Origin: Haloglomus litoreum | GTDB lineage: Archaea; Halobacteriota; Halobacteria; Halobacteriales; Haloarculaceae | Length of the DNA: 64,000 nucleotides | Assembly (NCBI RefSeq): GCF_029338515.1 | Contig: NZ_CP119988.1 | Location: forward strand, 4,030,001-4,094,000 | Direction of reading: 5' to 3' | Shown: positions 28,185-36,450 of the stretch, in pieces | How the letters are laid out: each line of letters starts with the position of its first letter | Position numbering within the stretch: the first letter of the stretch is position 1 | Position numbers and translations under genes: made by a program | Notes under the pieces: model-generated | Databases searched by the model: none | Told to the model about the DNA's origin: nothing | What the model saw: the letters and a program-made list of their open reading frames with translations, nothing else

Positions 28185-28478
28185 GTGCCGACCTGTGAAC
28201 TCTGCCGCCGGCGCATCCAGGGCGTCCGGGACCCACAGGCCATCCAGACCCACCACCTCCGGCCGGAGGAGCGGAAGACGAGCCCGACGGCGACGCTCTG
28301 TCGGCCCTGTCACGACCAGGTCCACGCGCTGTTCACGAACGAGGAGCTGCGCGAGTCGTTCGACACCGTCGCGGCGTTGCGCGAGGCCGACCGCCTGCAG
28401 GACTACATCGCGTGGATACGCACGACCGACAAGCTCCGCATCGAGACCCGGACCAGCGACCACGTCCGGGGGCGGTGA
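28185..28478 (+). CDS. HNH endonuclease-type protein
   Basis: The 97-residue protein has the HNH zinc pattern CELCRRR, then THHLRPEERK, then CRPCHDQVHALF. The paired Cys and the HH dyad match the McrA-like HNH nuclease fold. Stand-alone haloarchaeal copies have no assigned role. The GTG start at 28185 sits just before the first CxxC. It diverges from rplX. Confidence 0.8.
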   Translation: MPTCELCRRRIQGVRDPQAIQTHHLRPEERKTSPTATLCRPCHDQVHALFTNEELRESFDTVAALREADRLQDYIAWIRTTDKLRIETRTSDHVRGR

Positions 28479-28527
28479 CCCGGCATCGGACAGAGGCATT
28501 ATCCATGGCCCCGGCGACCGCCCGGGT

Positions 28528-28908
28528 GTGGTATCGACCCTCCGGGAGGCGCCGGACGGGCGGTCATGGGCCATCCCGGGGTTCGCGCTGGCGACACTGG
28601 TCCTCGCGGCGGGACTGGTGTTCGTCCCGCCGGACGAGACCGCCACGGGGCAGGCGCTCCTGGTCGGCGGCGTCGTTGGGCAGGTCGGGGCCGTGGTCGG
28701 CGGCTCCCGGGGCGCCGACCGGACGATGGTGACCGGCTCGCTGCTGCTCCTCCTCGCGGGTCTCCTCGTCGCGGCGGCCGCCACGGACCCGAGCAGCCCC
28801 CTCGGACGTGGCGCCGGGCGGGCCGGCGGTGCGCTCATCGTCGGGACGGTCTGGGCCGGCGCCGGTTACCTCGGCCGCGCACTCCTCGCACGGCTCCCCG
28901 TGGGATGA
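28528..28908 (+). CDS. Membrane protein with about four helices
   Basis: The 126-residue protein has four hydrophobic segments (about 15-32, 44-58, 70-85, 100-120), Gly/Ala/Leu-rich. The start is an inferred GTG at 28528, since no ATG is available before the first helix. It lies 49 nt after the HNH gene. No family is recognised. Confidence 0.55.
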   Translation: MVSTLREAPDGRSWAIPGFALATLVLAAGLVFVPPDETATGQALLVGGVVGQVGAVVGGSRGADRTMVTGSLLLLLAGLLVAAAATDPSSPLGRGAGRAGGALIVGTVWAGAGYLGRALLARLPVG

Positions 28909-28924
28909 GCGGCCATCTCGACCC

Positions 28925-28940
28925 GAAACGGTGCCGTTTC
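28925..28940. terminator. Small hairpin between convergent genes
   Basis: GAAACGG and CCGTTTC form a 7-bp perfect stem with a 2-nt loop. It is placed 17 nt past the stop of the rightward membrane protein gene and is followed by GC-rich inverted words. It may terminate transcription from either side. Confidence 0.4.
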
Positions 28941-29012
28941 CACTCCGGACGGCTCGGGAGGGCTCCGGAGCCGTACCGGACGGTCCCGAGCACTCGAACC
29001 GCCGTCGCGGGG

Positions 29013-29990
29013 TCAGGCGGGGAGTCCGACGCCGAACAGCCCGAGCAGCCAGTGTAGGCCGAACGCCGTCGCGCCCGTGCCGACGAGGGCACCGAGGAGC
29101 GCGCGCTCCCGGTAGCGGCGGAGGCTCCCGGCCCGCGAGCGGTCACTGACCACGAACGACCGGTCGGCGGCGTCCGTCAGGACGGCGGCCGCCCCGACCT
29201 CGGCGGCGAGGTCGTCGGCCGCGCCGGCCCGGTCGCCGTAGTCGTGGGTGACGGGCTCGCGGGCGGTCCCGAGGACGGTGACCGTCTCGCCGGGCGCGAG
29301 CCGGCGTTCGATGAAGCGGAAGCGCTCGCCGCCCATGTCGAGGTCCGCGGCCGTGGCGGCGCGCCCGGGCGGGTCGTCCGGGTCGCGCTCCTCGGTCGTC
29401 GTCCCGGAGAGATCGAGCCGCGCCTCGGCCGGGTCGACGACGAGCGGCCCGCTCCCGTCGTCCAGCCGGAACGGAACGCCGCCCCGCCCGGTACGGGCCC
29501 GGCTCCACGCCCGCCGGCCGTCGTCGTCCGTCCCGTGGCGGTTCTTCGCCTCCACCGACCACTCCCACGCGACCGCCGGGCTGCCGAAGAACGGGGCCCC
29601 GGGCGGGTCGTCGTGCTCGACCGTGCCCGTCACGGCGACGGGACCGGGACCCACGTCGCCCGTGGGTGTGTCGCCCCGCCGGTGGAACCCGACCCACGTC
29701 CGAGCGTTGGCGACGCCGGCCGCGAGTCCGAACAGACCGACGGCGACCAGCATCGCGGGCGGCAGGGCCGACTCCAGTCCGGCCTCCGTCCGGGGGAACC
29801 GCCCCACGGTGCCCAGCGCACCGACGAGGACCAGCAGCCCCACGACGATGGCCCCCACGACCCCCCGAGGGACCCCGGTCCGGCTCCGGAGCCAGTCGTG
29901 GTCGGTGGGCGTCGCCAGAGCACCGAGAACGAAGAGGAGCGCGATGGTGGCGAAGGCCGCGTACAGTACGAGAACGGCGTTCTCGTTCAC
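29013..29990 (-). CDS. GIDE-like domain membrane protein
   Basis: The 325-residue protein has N-terminal helices (about 5-27, 42-62 and 75-95), a C-terminal helix (about 300-320), and an intervening soluble domain. That domain's layout (VAVTGTVEHDDPPGAPFFGS ... WEWSVEAK ... PFRLDDGSGPLVVDPAEA ... RRLAPGETVTVLG) resembles the GIDE/MUL1 domain of mitochondrial E3 ligases and their prokaryotic homologues. No RING finger is present, so ubiquitin-ligase activity is not implied. The GTG start at 29990 is inferred. Confidence 0.7.
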   Translation of the reverse strand: MNENAVLVLYAAFATIALLFVLGALATPTDHDWLRSRTGVPRGVVGAIVVGLLVLVGALGTVGRFPRTEAGLESALPPAMLVAVGLFGLAAGVANARTWVGFHRRGDTPTGDVGPGPVAVTGTVEHDDPPGAPFFGSPAVAWEWSVEAKNRHGTDDDGRRAWSRARTGRGGVPFRLDDGSGPLVVDPAEARLDLSGTTTEERDPDDPPGRAATAADLDMGGERFRFIERRLAPGETVTVLGTAREPVTHDYGDRAGAADDLAAEVGAAAVLTDAADRSFVVSDRSRAGSLRRYRERALLGALVGTGATAFGLHWLLGLFGVGLPA

Positions 29991-30474
29991 GCCGACTGAC
30001 GACGGGTGGCGGACGCAAAAACGCACGGACGACCACCGACGCCCGGAGCCATGCTCTCCACCGGAAGCATCGGGTGCCCGCTCCCGTGACGGTCCGGCCC
30101 CGGCGTCGCGACAGCAGTGGTCCGATGGCGCCGTCGGGCGGCCGGAGCCGCCTGTGATGGTCGACATTCGGGCGTGACACGAGCGCCCGAGCACCGGGGC
30201 CGGCGGTCGCCCCCGGACGGAAGGCCGGAGGCAGGCGGGAGTGGCAGCGCCAGCAGCCTGGCTCTCACCCCGCAGGTGTGCGGGTGCTTATCACTGGCGG
30301 CGGGGGCCGCGCCTCGGAACCGACCCGTCCGCACTCGACTCAGAGCGCTGCGGAGTCGAGCGACCCCAGTATATAAAGGACCGCAGCATGGCGGCAGGCA
30401 TCTCAACCACGTCACCGGCCTCGACCGGGACGAGTTCGCATGGGTCGACCCCGTGCGGCCGGAGCCCACAGCGT
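29991..30474. other. Divergent intergenic region
   Basis: No supported coding frame is seen; the open frames are Arg/Ala/Ser-rich. The right part holds a strong TATA box for the SCP2 gene (30369-30378). The left 300 bp show nothing I can name. Confidence 0.5.
30369..30378 (+). promoter_or_regulatory. TATA box of the SCP2-domain gene
   Basis: GTATATAAAG is a textbook archaeal TATA box. Transcription would start near 30398, leaving a leader of about 75 nt. This argues for translation from 30475 rather than from the ATG at 30388, which lies upstream of the predicted start site. Confidence 0.7.
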
Positions 30475-31188
30475 ATGACACTCTTCCCCACCGAACAGTG
30501 GCTGGCCGAGTACGGCCGCCTCCTCGACGAGAGCGACGCACTCGACGACGTCTCGGTCGGCTGGGGCGTCGGCTTCGACGGCGACATCCGGCTGGTCATC
30601 GACGACGTGCCGCTGGCGGAGACGACGCTCGACGAACTACCGCCCCGGGTCCTCGCGGACCTCCCCGAGCACGTCCGGGCGGGCGTGGGGGAGGTCACGC
30701 TCGCCGACGCGCCCGACCGCTTCGACGAGCACGTCCGCCCGTCGCTCCCCGACGTCGTCCAGGACCTGCTCCGGCAGATCGAGGAGAACGTCCACGACGG
30801 CGCCATCCACGCGCACGTCGGCCTGCGCGAGGGCAGCGTCACCGCGGTCGAGACCCTGACGGACCCGGACGCCCGCGACGCCGGCTTCGTCATCCACGGC
30901 TCGCTCACGACCTGGCAGGGCATCCTCGACGGCCGCCCGGCGGTCTCGGCGCTCATGACGGGCGACCTGACCGTGCAGGGGAACCAGGTCCGGTTGCTGC
31001 GGTATTCCTCGATGCTCGGCCTCCTCGGCGAGGTGGCGGCCGACGTCGGGACCACGCACCTGTTCGCCGAGCCGGGACCGTCGGTCACGCGGGATGTCGT
31101 CGACGCCGCCACGCGGCCGGGCGTCGCGGTCCAGCGGACGGCAGAGCGGCAGGTGACGCGGACGCTCCGCGACCTCTCGTTACTGTAG
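30475..31188 (+). CDS. SCP2 sterol-binding-domain-like protein
   Basis: The 237-residue acidic protein starts MTLFPTEQWLAEYGRLL. A C-terminal part (about 115-215) resembles the SCP2 lipid-transfer fold: HAHVGLREGSVTAVETL, then FVIHGSLTTWQGILDGR, then LMTGDLTVQGN. The N-terminal half (GVGFDGDIRLVID) has similar beta segments, so a doubled domain is possible. Ligand unknown. The start is set by the TATA box about 100 nt upstream. Confidence 0.75.
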   Translation: MTLFPTEQWLAEYGRLLDESDALDDVSVGWGVGFDGDIRLVIDDVPLAETTLDELPPRVLADLPEHVRAGVGEVTLADAPDRFDEHVRPSLPDVVQDLLRQIEENVHDGAIHAHVGLREGSVTAVETLTDPDARDAGFVIHGSLTTWQGILDGRPAVSALMTGDLTVQGNQVRLLRYSSMLGLLGEVAADVGTTHLFAEPGPSVTRDVVDAATRPGVAVQRTAERQVTRTLRDLSLL

Positions 31189-31225
31189 GCGTCGGTGACG
31201 GCCGCGTGGCCGTCGTAACGGGCCG

Positions 31226-31468
31226 CTACTCCGGTGCCTCGGCCGCCGTCCAGCACGCCAGGCACCGCCGGCACCACTCCCGGTGCGCCGGCGGCACCGT
31301 CTCGACACCCTTCCGCCGGAGGTCACCCTCGATCCCACAGCGCGTCCCGCCGTCGTGAGGGATGTGACAGCGGTTCCGGCTCCCCGACCACACCAGCGTC
31401 TCGAGTGCCTCACCGGGGTCGGCTCCCGGGACGGAATCGGTCGAATCGACGTGTTGGCTCCGGCTCAC
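31226..31468 (-). CDS. Small Cys/His-rich protein, possible zinc binder
   Basis: The 80-residue protein has a disordered N terminus and a Cys/His-rich C-terminal half: RCHIPHDGGTRCG and CRRCLACW, which could coordinate zinc. The GTG start at 31468 is inferred; the much longer upstream frame is a shadow of the regulator gene. It diverges from the Bat-type regulator at 31589. Confidence 0.55.
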   Translation of the reverse strand: MSRSQHVDSTDSVPGADPGEALETLVWSGSRNRCHIPHDGGTRCGIEGDLRRKGVETVPPAHREWCRRCLACWTAAEAPE

Positions 31469-31588
31469 GGACAGCGGTAGGGGGCCCCGGCGGAATGCAT
31501 AACTGCCTAGCACCCTCGGTAGTTCATACCTGGCCGGCGCCGGGGCGGGACCCACCTCGACCCGACCGAGCCATCCGAAGGAACCCAC

Positions 31589-32239
31589 ATGCGAGCGATA
31601 ACCGTCACCGTCACGCCGCCGGAGGGAGCCCCGCCGAACCGACTGTTCGAGGACGGGACGGACGTCTACCCCGAGCGCGTCCACAACTTCAACGTCCTCG
31701 ATGACGGGAGCATCGTCCTGCTCGGCCGCATCCGGGGGGACCTCGACCGGATCCGGGCCATCCTGGAGGCAGACCCCGACGTTCTCGGGTTCAGCATCTC
31801 CGGCGAGGACGAGCGGGGCGGCCTCGTCTACGTCCACAGCCGCCCGCCGCCGGCCGTCGCGGCGTTCCTCGGCCTCCCGCACGAGCACGAGGTGTTCTTC
31901 GACTTCCCCGTCGAGGCGACGCCCGACGGCCGCTACCGGGTCGACGTGGTCGGCGAGACCAACGAGGTGCTGCAGGCGGCACTGGCGGACGTGCACGAGG
32001 GCATCGAGTTCAGTGTCGAGCGCATCGGCCCGTATCTGGAGGAGCGCGGCGACCTCGCCGCGCTCCTGACCGAGCGCCAGTGCGAGGTCCTCGCCGCCGC
32101 CCGCGACCTGGGCTACTACCGGGTCCCCCGGGAGGCGACCCACCGGGACATCGCCGACCGACTGGACATCGCGACCGGAACCGTCGCCGAACACCTGCAG
32201 AAGATCGAGGCGCGCATCATCGGCGCGCTCGATGCCTGA
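31589..32239 (+). CDS. HTH-10 (Bat-type) transcriptional regulator
   Basis: The 216 residues have the haloarchaeal HTH-10 layout. A sensor-like N-terminal domain (1-150) is followed by a C-terminal helix-turn-helix (about 158-212) with LTERQCEVLAAARDLGYY and DIADRLDIATGTVAEHLQKI. The family is named after the bacterio-opsin activator Bat. The effector is unknown. It precedes the alpha/beta hydrolase by 84 nt. Confidence 0.88.
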   Translation: MRAITVTVTPPEGAPPNRLFEDGTDVYPERVHNFNVLDDGSIVLLGRIRGDLDRIRAILEADPDVLGFSISGEDERGGLVYVHSRPPPAVAAFLGLPHEHEVFFDFPVEATPDGRYRVDVVGETNEVLQAALADVHEGIEFSVERIGPYLEERGDLAALLTERQCEVLAAARDLGYYRVPREATHRDIADRLDIATGTVAEHLQKIEARIIGALDA

Positions 32240-32296
32240 GAGCGGGAACCGAGCGAGCGCAGGACGGCGGGCGAGCGCCACGACCCCCGGCCTACT

Positions 32297-32345
32297 ATCC
32301 CGGCGGGACGCGAACGGCGAGCGATGAACCACCACGAACTACTCG
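32297..32345 (+). repeat. 49-bp direct repeat, left copy
   Basis: It matches 35179-35227 at 46 of 49 positions. It begins ATCCCGGCGGG and runs across the start codon of the alpha/beta hydrolase gene, encoding its first seven residues. The two copies are 2,882 bp apart in the same orientation. Confidence 0.9.
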
Positions 32346-33232
32346 ACGTCGCGAGCGTCCGGCTCGCGGCCCTGGTCGCGGGTGACGCGCGCTACTTCTC
32401 GCGGTCGCTCGAGGGGCCGTCGCTCCACGGGGCGGCAGCGGCGGCCACCGTGGCCGACGGCGTGGGCGACCTCCGCCACGCGGGCGTCGAGACGGTGGAC
32501 GTCGACACCCCCGCCGGGACGTTCGCGGCCGCCTACCTGCCCTGGCAGTGGCACGGACCCGACCACCCGACGCTGGTCTACCTCCACGGGAGCGGGGAGC
32601 GCCCGTTCGACTTCGGCCGGTTCGGCAGCAACTCCTTCCGCCGGCTGTTCGTGGGCGCCGACGTGCCGGCGAACCTGATCGCCGTCCGCGCCCCGTTCCA
32701 CGAGGGGTCGAACCGGGAGTACCTCCGGGAGATGGGCGACCTGGAGAACTTCGTCGGGATGCTGGCGGCCTCGACCGGCCTCGTGGACGCGCTCGTCGAC
32801 CGGGCCAGCGAGGTGACCGAGGGGCCCGTCGTCGTCTCGGGCATCAGCCTCGGCGGCTGGACGGTCAACCTCCACCGGGCGTGTCACGGGAGCGCCGACC
32901 GCTACGCGCCGCTGCTGGCCGGCGCCGCGCCCGGTGAACTGTTCGTCTCCTCGGCCTACCGGCACCTCACCGCGACGGCCGCGCTCGAGCGGGCGGCCCA
33001 CCTCCGCGACCGACTCGACTTCGAGGCCGCGTTCACCGCCGTCGAGGCCGCGGACTGCGACCCGCTGCTCGGCCGCTACGACCGCATCGTCGAGTTCGAC
33101 CGCCAGCGCGACGGCTACGCGGGACTGCCGCTCGCGGTGCTGGAGACGGGCCACGTCACCGGGGCACTCGCCACCGAGCGGCTCCGCGAGCACGTCCTGG
33201 GAGCGCTCGCAGCGGCCGAACGCGAGGAGTGA
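32324..33232 (+). CDS. Alpha/beta hydrolase
   Basis: The 302-residue hydrolase has the oxyanion region LVYLHGSGERPFDFG, the nucleophile elbow GISLGGW (Ser in GxSxG) and a late GHVTG histidine. A long helical cap lies between. The substrate is unknown; related proteins are esterases or acyl-hydrolases. The start codon sits inside a 49-bp repeat that recurs after the ABC genes. A hairpin follows the stop. Confidence 0.8.
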   Translation: MNHHELLDVASVRLAALVAGDARYFSRSLEGPSLHGAAAAATVADGVGDLRHAGVETVDVDTPAGTFAAAYLPWQWHGPDHPTLVYLHGSGERPFDFGRFGSNSFRRLFVGADVPANLIAVRAPFHEGSNREYLREMGDLENFVGMLAASTGLVDALVDRASEVTEGPVVVSGISLGGWTVNLHRACHGSADRYAPLLAGAAPGELFVSSAYRHLTATAALERAAHLRDRLDFEAAFTAVEAADCDPLLGRYDRIVEFDRQRDGYAGLPLAVLETGHVTGALATERLREHVLGALAAAEREE

Positions 33233-33242
33233 GACCACCCTG

Positions 33243-33271
33243 GCGTGGTTCTCTCTTCGCTGGAACCACGC
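33243..33271 (+). terminator. Hairpin after the hydrolase gene
   Basis: GCGTGGTTC (33243-33251) and GAACCACGC (33263-33271) form a perfect 9-bp stem with an 11-nt loop, starting 11 nt after the stop codon. It separates the hydrolase from the ABC genes. Confidence 0.55.
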
Positions 33272-33383
33272 TTCGACGTTAAGAGGAGTCGCCGTGAATC
33301 CCGAGTCGTGACCCCCCGATGACGCGATTCACGACACACAGCGGGGCGCTCGACGCCTCCGGACCGGCACGGGCGGTGAGCCG

Positions 33384-34331
33384 ATGACGGCCATCGAGAC
33401 GAACGACCTGACGAAGCGCTACGGCGAGTCCGTCCTCGCGGTCGACGGCCTGGACCTGACCGTCGAGGAGGGCGAGGTGTTCGGCTTCCTCGGGCCGAAC
33501 GGCGCCGGCAAGTCGACGACCATCGACATGCTGCTGGACTACGTCCGCCCGACCAGCGGCACCGCGACCGTCCTGGGGTACGACGCCCAGGCGGAGACGA
33601 AGGCGATCCACCGCCGGGTCGGCATCCTCCCGGACGGCTACGGCCTCTACGACCGGCTCTCGGGCCGCAAGCACATCGAGTTCGCCATCGACCTGAAGGG
33701 GGTCGACGACGACCCGGACGAGCTACTCGACCGCGTGGGGCTCGAACGCGAGGCGGCCGGGCGCCGGGTCGGCGGCTACTCGAAGGGGATGACCCAGCGG
33801 CTCGCGCTGGCCATCGCGCTCGTGGGCGACCCGGACCTGCTGGTGCTGGACGAACCCTCCAGCGGCCTCGACCCGAACGGCGTCCGCGAGGTGCGCGCCA
33901 TCGCCCGCGAGCACGCCGAGCGCGGCGGGACGGTCTTCTTCTCCAGTCACATCCTCAGCCAGGTCGAGGCGGTCTGTGACCGCGTCGGCATCCTCAACCG
34001 CGGGCGGCTCGTCGCCGTCGACACCATCGCCGGCCTCCGCGAGTCGCTCGGCACCGGCTCGACCATCGCGCTCACGGTCGACGCGGTGCCCGCGGCGCTC
34101 TCGCTGGACGGCCTCGCGGGTGTCACGACCGTCACCGTCGACGGACGGACGGTGCGGGCGACCTGCGAGGAACCGGAGGCGAAGATCGCGGTCATCGAGT
34201 GCCTGCAGGCCGCCGACGCCGCCATCCTCGACATCCAGACCAGCGAGTCCTCGCTGGAGGACCTGTTCGCGGCCTACACCGGGAGCGACGGCGCGACGAC
34301 CGGGACGCCCACACAGGGGGTGGCCCGATGA
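33384..34331 (+). CDS. ABC-2 type transporter ATP-binding protein
   Basis: The 315-residue ATPase has Walker A GPNGAGKST, a GGYSKGMTQRLALA signature (a variant of LSGGQ), Walker B LLVLDEPSSGLDP and the switch SSHILSQVE. The roughly 90-residue C-terminal extension is typical of drug- or multicopper-related ABC-2 exporters (NosF/CcmA-like). It overlaps the permease start by 4 nt. The cargo cannot be inferred. Confidence 0.9.
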   Translation: MTAIETNDLTKRYGESVLAVDGLDLTVEEGEVFGFLGPNGAGKSTTIDMLLDYVRPTSGTATVLGYDAQAETKAIHRRVGILPDGYGLYDRLSGRKHIEFAIDLKGVDDDPDELLDRVGLEREAAGRRVGGYSKGMTQRLALAIALVGDPDLLVLDEPSSGLDPNGVREVRAIAREHAERGGTVFFSSHILSQVEAVCDRVGILNRGRLVAVDTIAGLRESLGTGSTIALTVDAVPAALSLDGLAGVTTVTVDGRTVRATCEEPEAKIAVIECLQAADAAILDIQTSESSLEDLFAAYTGSDGATTGTPTQGVAR

Positions 34332-35161
34332 CCTGGGCCGTCGTCGCGCGCAAGGAGTTCACCGATGCCTTCCGGGCACGCATCCTCTGGGGCATCGTCG
34401 CCATCATCGGCATCCTGACCGGTGTCATCACGCTGGCGACACGGTTCATCCCGGGCGTCGAGCCGAACCCGCTGACGGGCCTCGGGGCGGCGGCCCAGTT
34501 CGCCGCGATGCTCGTTCCCATCATGTCGCTCGTCGCCGCGTACCTCGCCATCGCCGGCGAGCGCGAGTCGGGGAGCGTGAAGGTGCTGCTCGGCCTGCCG
34601 CCGTCGCGGGGCGAGGTGCTGCTGGGCAAGTTCCTCGGCCGCGGCGGCGTGGTCGGGCTCGGACTGGTGCTCGGCTTCGCCGTCGCCGGCGTCGGGACGG
34701 CGCTGGCCTACGGAACGCTTCCGCTCGCGGCGTTCGCCGCCATCACCCTGCTGACGGTCGCGCTCGGCGTGACCTTCGTCGGCATCGCCGTCGGCATCTC
34801 CGCCGCCACGGCGACCCGCGCCCGCGCCATGACCGTCTCCATCGGCGTCTACCTCGTGCTCGTCCTCCTGTGGGATATCCTCCCGCAGGGGCTGCACTTC
34901 CTCGTCTACGGAACGATCCCGAGTGGCGCGGTCCCCGGCTGGTTCCTCGGCCTGCAGGCGCTCAGCCCGCCCGGGGCGTACAACGCCCTCGTGATGACGG
35001 CGCTGGCTGCCGGCGACCCCACGGTTCCCGGGCTGGCAGCGCGGGTCGGCGGCTCGCTTCCGCTCTACCTGGAGCCCTGGGCCCTGCTGGGCCTGCTCGC
35101 GGCCTGGACGCTCGTCCCGCTCGCGCTGGGCTACCGACGGTTCGAGCGGGCCGACCTCTGA
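34328..35161 (+). CDS. ABC-2 type permease
   Basis: The 277 residues have about six membrane helices and the start MTWAVVARKEFTDAFRARI, typical of NosY-like ABC-2 permeases. The ERESGSVKVLLGLPPSRGEV segment between helices 2 and 3 is the family's conserved cytoplasmic loop. It functions with the preceding ATPase as an exporter. The ATG overlaps the ATPase stop (ATGA). Confidence 0.88.
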   Translation: MTWAVVARKEFTDAFRARILWGIVAIIGILTGVITLATRFIPGVEPNPLTGLGAAAQFAAMLVPIMSLVAAYLAIAGERESGSVKVLLGLPPSRGEVLLGKFLGRGGVVGLGLVLGFAVAGVGTALAYGTLPLAAFAAITLLTVALGVTFVGIAVGISAATATRARAMTVSIGVYLVLVLLWDILPQGLHFLVYGTIPSGAVPGWFLGLQALSPPGAYNALVMTALAAGDPTVPGLAARVGGSLPLYLEPWALLGLLAAWTLVPLALGYRRFERADL

Positions 35162-35178
35162 CCGGGACACGGCGCGGG

Positions 35179-35227
35179 ATCCCGGCGGGCCGCGAACGCC
35201 GAGCGATGAACCACCACGAACTAGTCG
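35179..35227 (+). repeat. 49-bp direct repeat, right copy (truncated hydrolase start)
   Basis: It copies the hydrolase 5' region, including ATG and the first six codons (MNHHEL), after which the reading frame runs into unrelated sequence. Its AACTAG end also supplies the stop codon of the minus-strand fibre-like gene. There is no promoter or downstream hydrolase, so it is a remnant. Confidence 0.85.
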
Positions 35228-36429
35228 TCCGCCGGTGTCGGGCCGCCGGTCGACGCCCCGGCCGCCGGCTCGCGGACGACCTGCTTGTCCTCGTGACCAT
35301 CGCGGGTCCCCTTGACGGTGTAGGCGAACTCGTAGTCACCCTCGCCCTCGCGGTCCGCGACGACGAGCCGTTCCCGGGACCGCCCCACGACCGCCAGCCC
35401 GTTCGACTCGACCGCGTACGGCGTGGTCTGGACGTGGAGCGGGTCCTCGTCGCTCGTCACCCACGCGAAGTGCTCGGGCAGCGTGATCTCGACGCGGCCG
35501 TCGTCGAGTTCGGCGACGCCCGAGGCCTCGGTGTGGGGCGTCCCCGCCTCCGTCGCGGTGTAGACGACCTCCCGCTCGCCGTCGTCGGTGTCGACCGACT
35601 GGACGAAGTTCTTGTTCCCGCTCACGTCCAGGTCGCCATTCACCGAGGCCGTGTCGGGCTGGATGCGGAGCGTGTGCCCGTCCGTTCCGGCCCCGAGCTG
35701 GAGCTGCTCGATACCGCCCTTCGCACGGATGTTGCACGCGCCCGCGCCACCGCCCCCGAGCGCGACGCCCATCACGAGTCGGTAGTCGTCGTCGCCGATC
35801 TCGAAGTCGCCGTCGTTGCTGTCGACGTTCCAGTTGTTCTGCCCGCCGACCCGGAGGTGGCCGTCGACCGTCGCCGGGCCGTCACTGTACAGCCCGAGGC
35901 CGGCCCCCGCAGCCCGTCCGTAGATGCCGTACCCGTTCTCGGTGTTGGTGTATCCGTAGACGCCACCGCCCTCGGAGGAGTCCGAGAGCCCGCCGAGACC
36001 GAACGTGAAGCCACTGTCTGCCTCCGATCTCCCGACGACCCCGAACGAGGCCGGACCGGTGGACCGACTGATGCCACGGAGGCCGTGGGACGTGATGTCG
36101 TCGGTGTTGGTGTTCACCACCTCCACCAGTTGCCGGTCGTCCTCCCCCTCGACCCGTAGTTCGTCCTCGACCACCAGTCGCTGGAGCACCGGGTTCGACC
36201 CGGTAGCGGGCATAGCGAGCCACTGCGAGCCGTCGCCGATGAATATCCTCCCGGTGTCGATGGCGAGGAACTTCGCGTCCGCCTTCGGCTCGTAATCGGT
36301 GAGGTTCGAGCGCTCGTCGCGGATCTCGATGTCCGTGTCGTACTGCTCGAAGTTCTCGTTCAGCGGCTCGTGCCAGTTCTGTTCGCCTTCGTCCGGAACG
36401 TTGTAGCCGTGATTTGGTGTCTCGGGCAT
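35221..36429 (-). CDS. Fibre-like beta-rich protein, possibly surface or tail-like
   Basis: The 402-residue protein starts MPETPNHGYNVPDEGEQNWH, continues into a Gly/Asp-rich repetitive middle (about 110-250; GGVYGYTNTENGYGIYGR and LYSDGPATVDGHLRVGG), and ends in a compact region. The middle reads like the parallel-beta repeats of phage tail-spike or adhesin proteins. The segment SGNKNFVQSVDTDD followed by beta-rich sequence resembles the domain near the end of many tail-fibre-like proteins. No signal peptide is visible. It starts 21 nt after the Thr-rich lipoprotein gene, so the two form one operon. Confidence 0.6.
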   Translation of the reverse strand: MPETPNHGYNVPDEGEQNWHEPLNENFEQYDTDIEIRDERSNLTDYEPKADAKFLAIDTGRIFIGDGSQWLAMPATGSNPVLQRLVVEDELRVEGEDDRQLVEVVNTNTDDITSHGLRGISRSTGPASFGVVGRSEADSGFTFGLGGLSDSSEGGGVYGYTNTENGYGIYGRAAGAGLGLYSDGPATVDGHLRVGGQNNWNVDSNDGDFEIGDDDYRLVMGVALGGGGAGACNIRAKGGIEQLQLGAGTDGHTLRIQPDTASVNGDLDVSGNKNFVQSVDTDDGEREVVYTATEAGTPHTEASGVAELDDGRVEITLPEHFAWVTSDEDPLHVQTTPYAVESNGLAVVGRSRERLVVADREGEGDYEFAYTVKGTRDGHEDKQVVREPAAGASTGGPTPADD

Positions 36430-36450
36430 GGTATCAGTCTCCTCGTCGCG

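Noticed and set aside
30388-30474. Alternative ATG at 30388 for the SCP2-domain gene
   Set aside because: It lies upstream of the transcription start predicted from the TATA box and would add a Ser/Thr-rich leader without a signal pattern.
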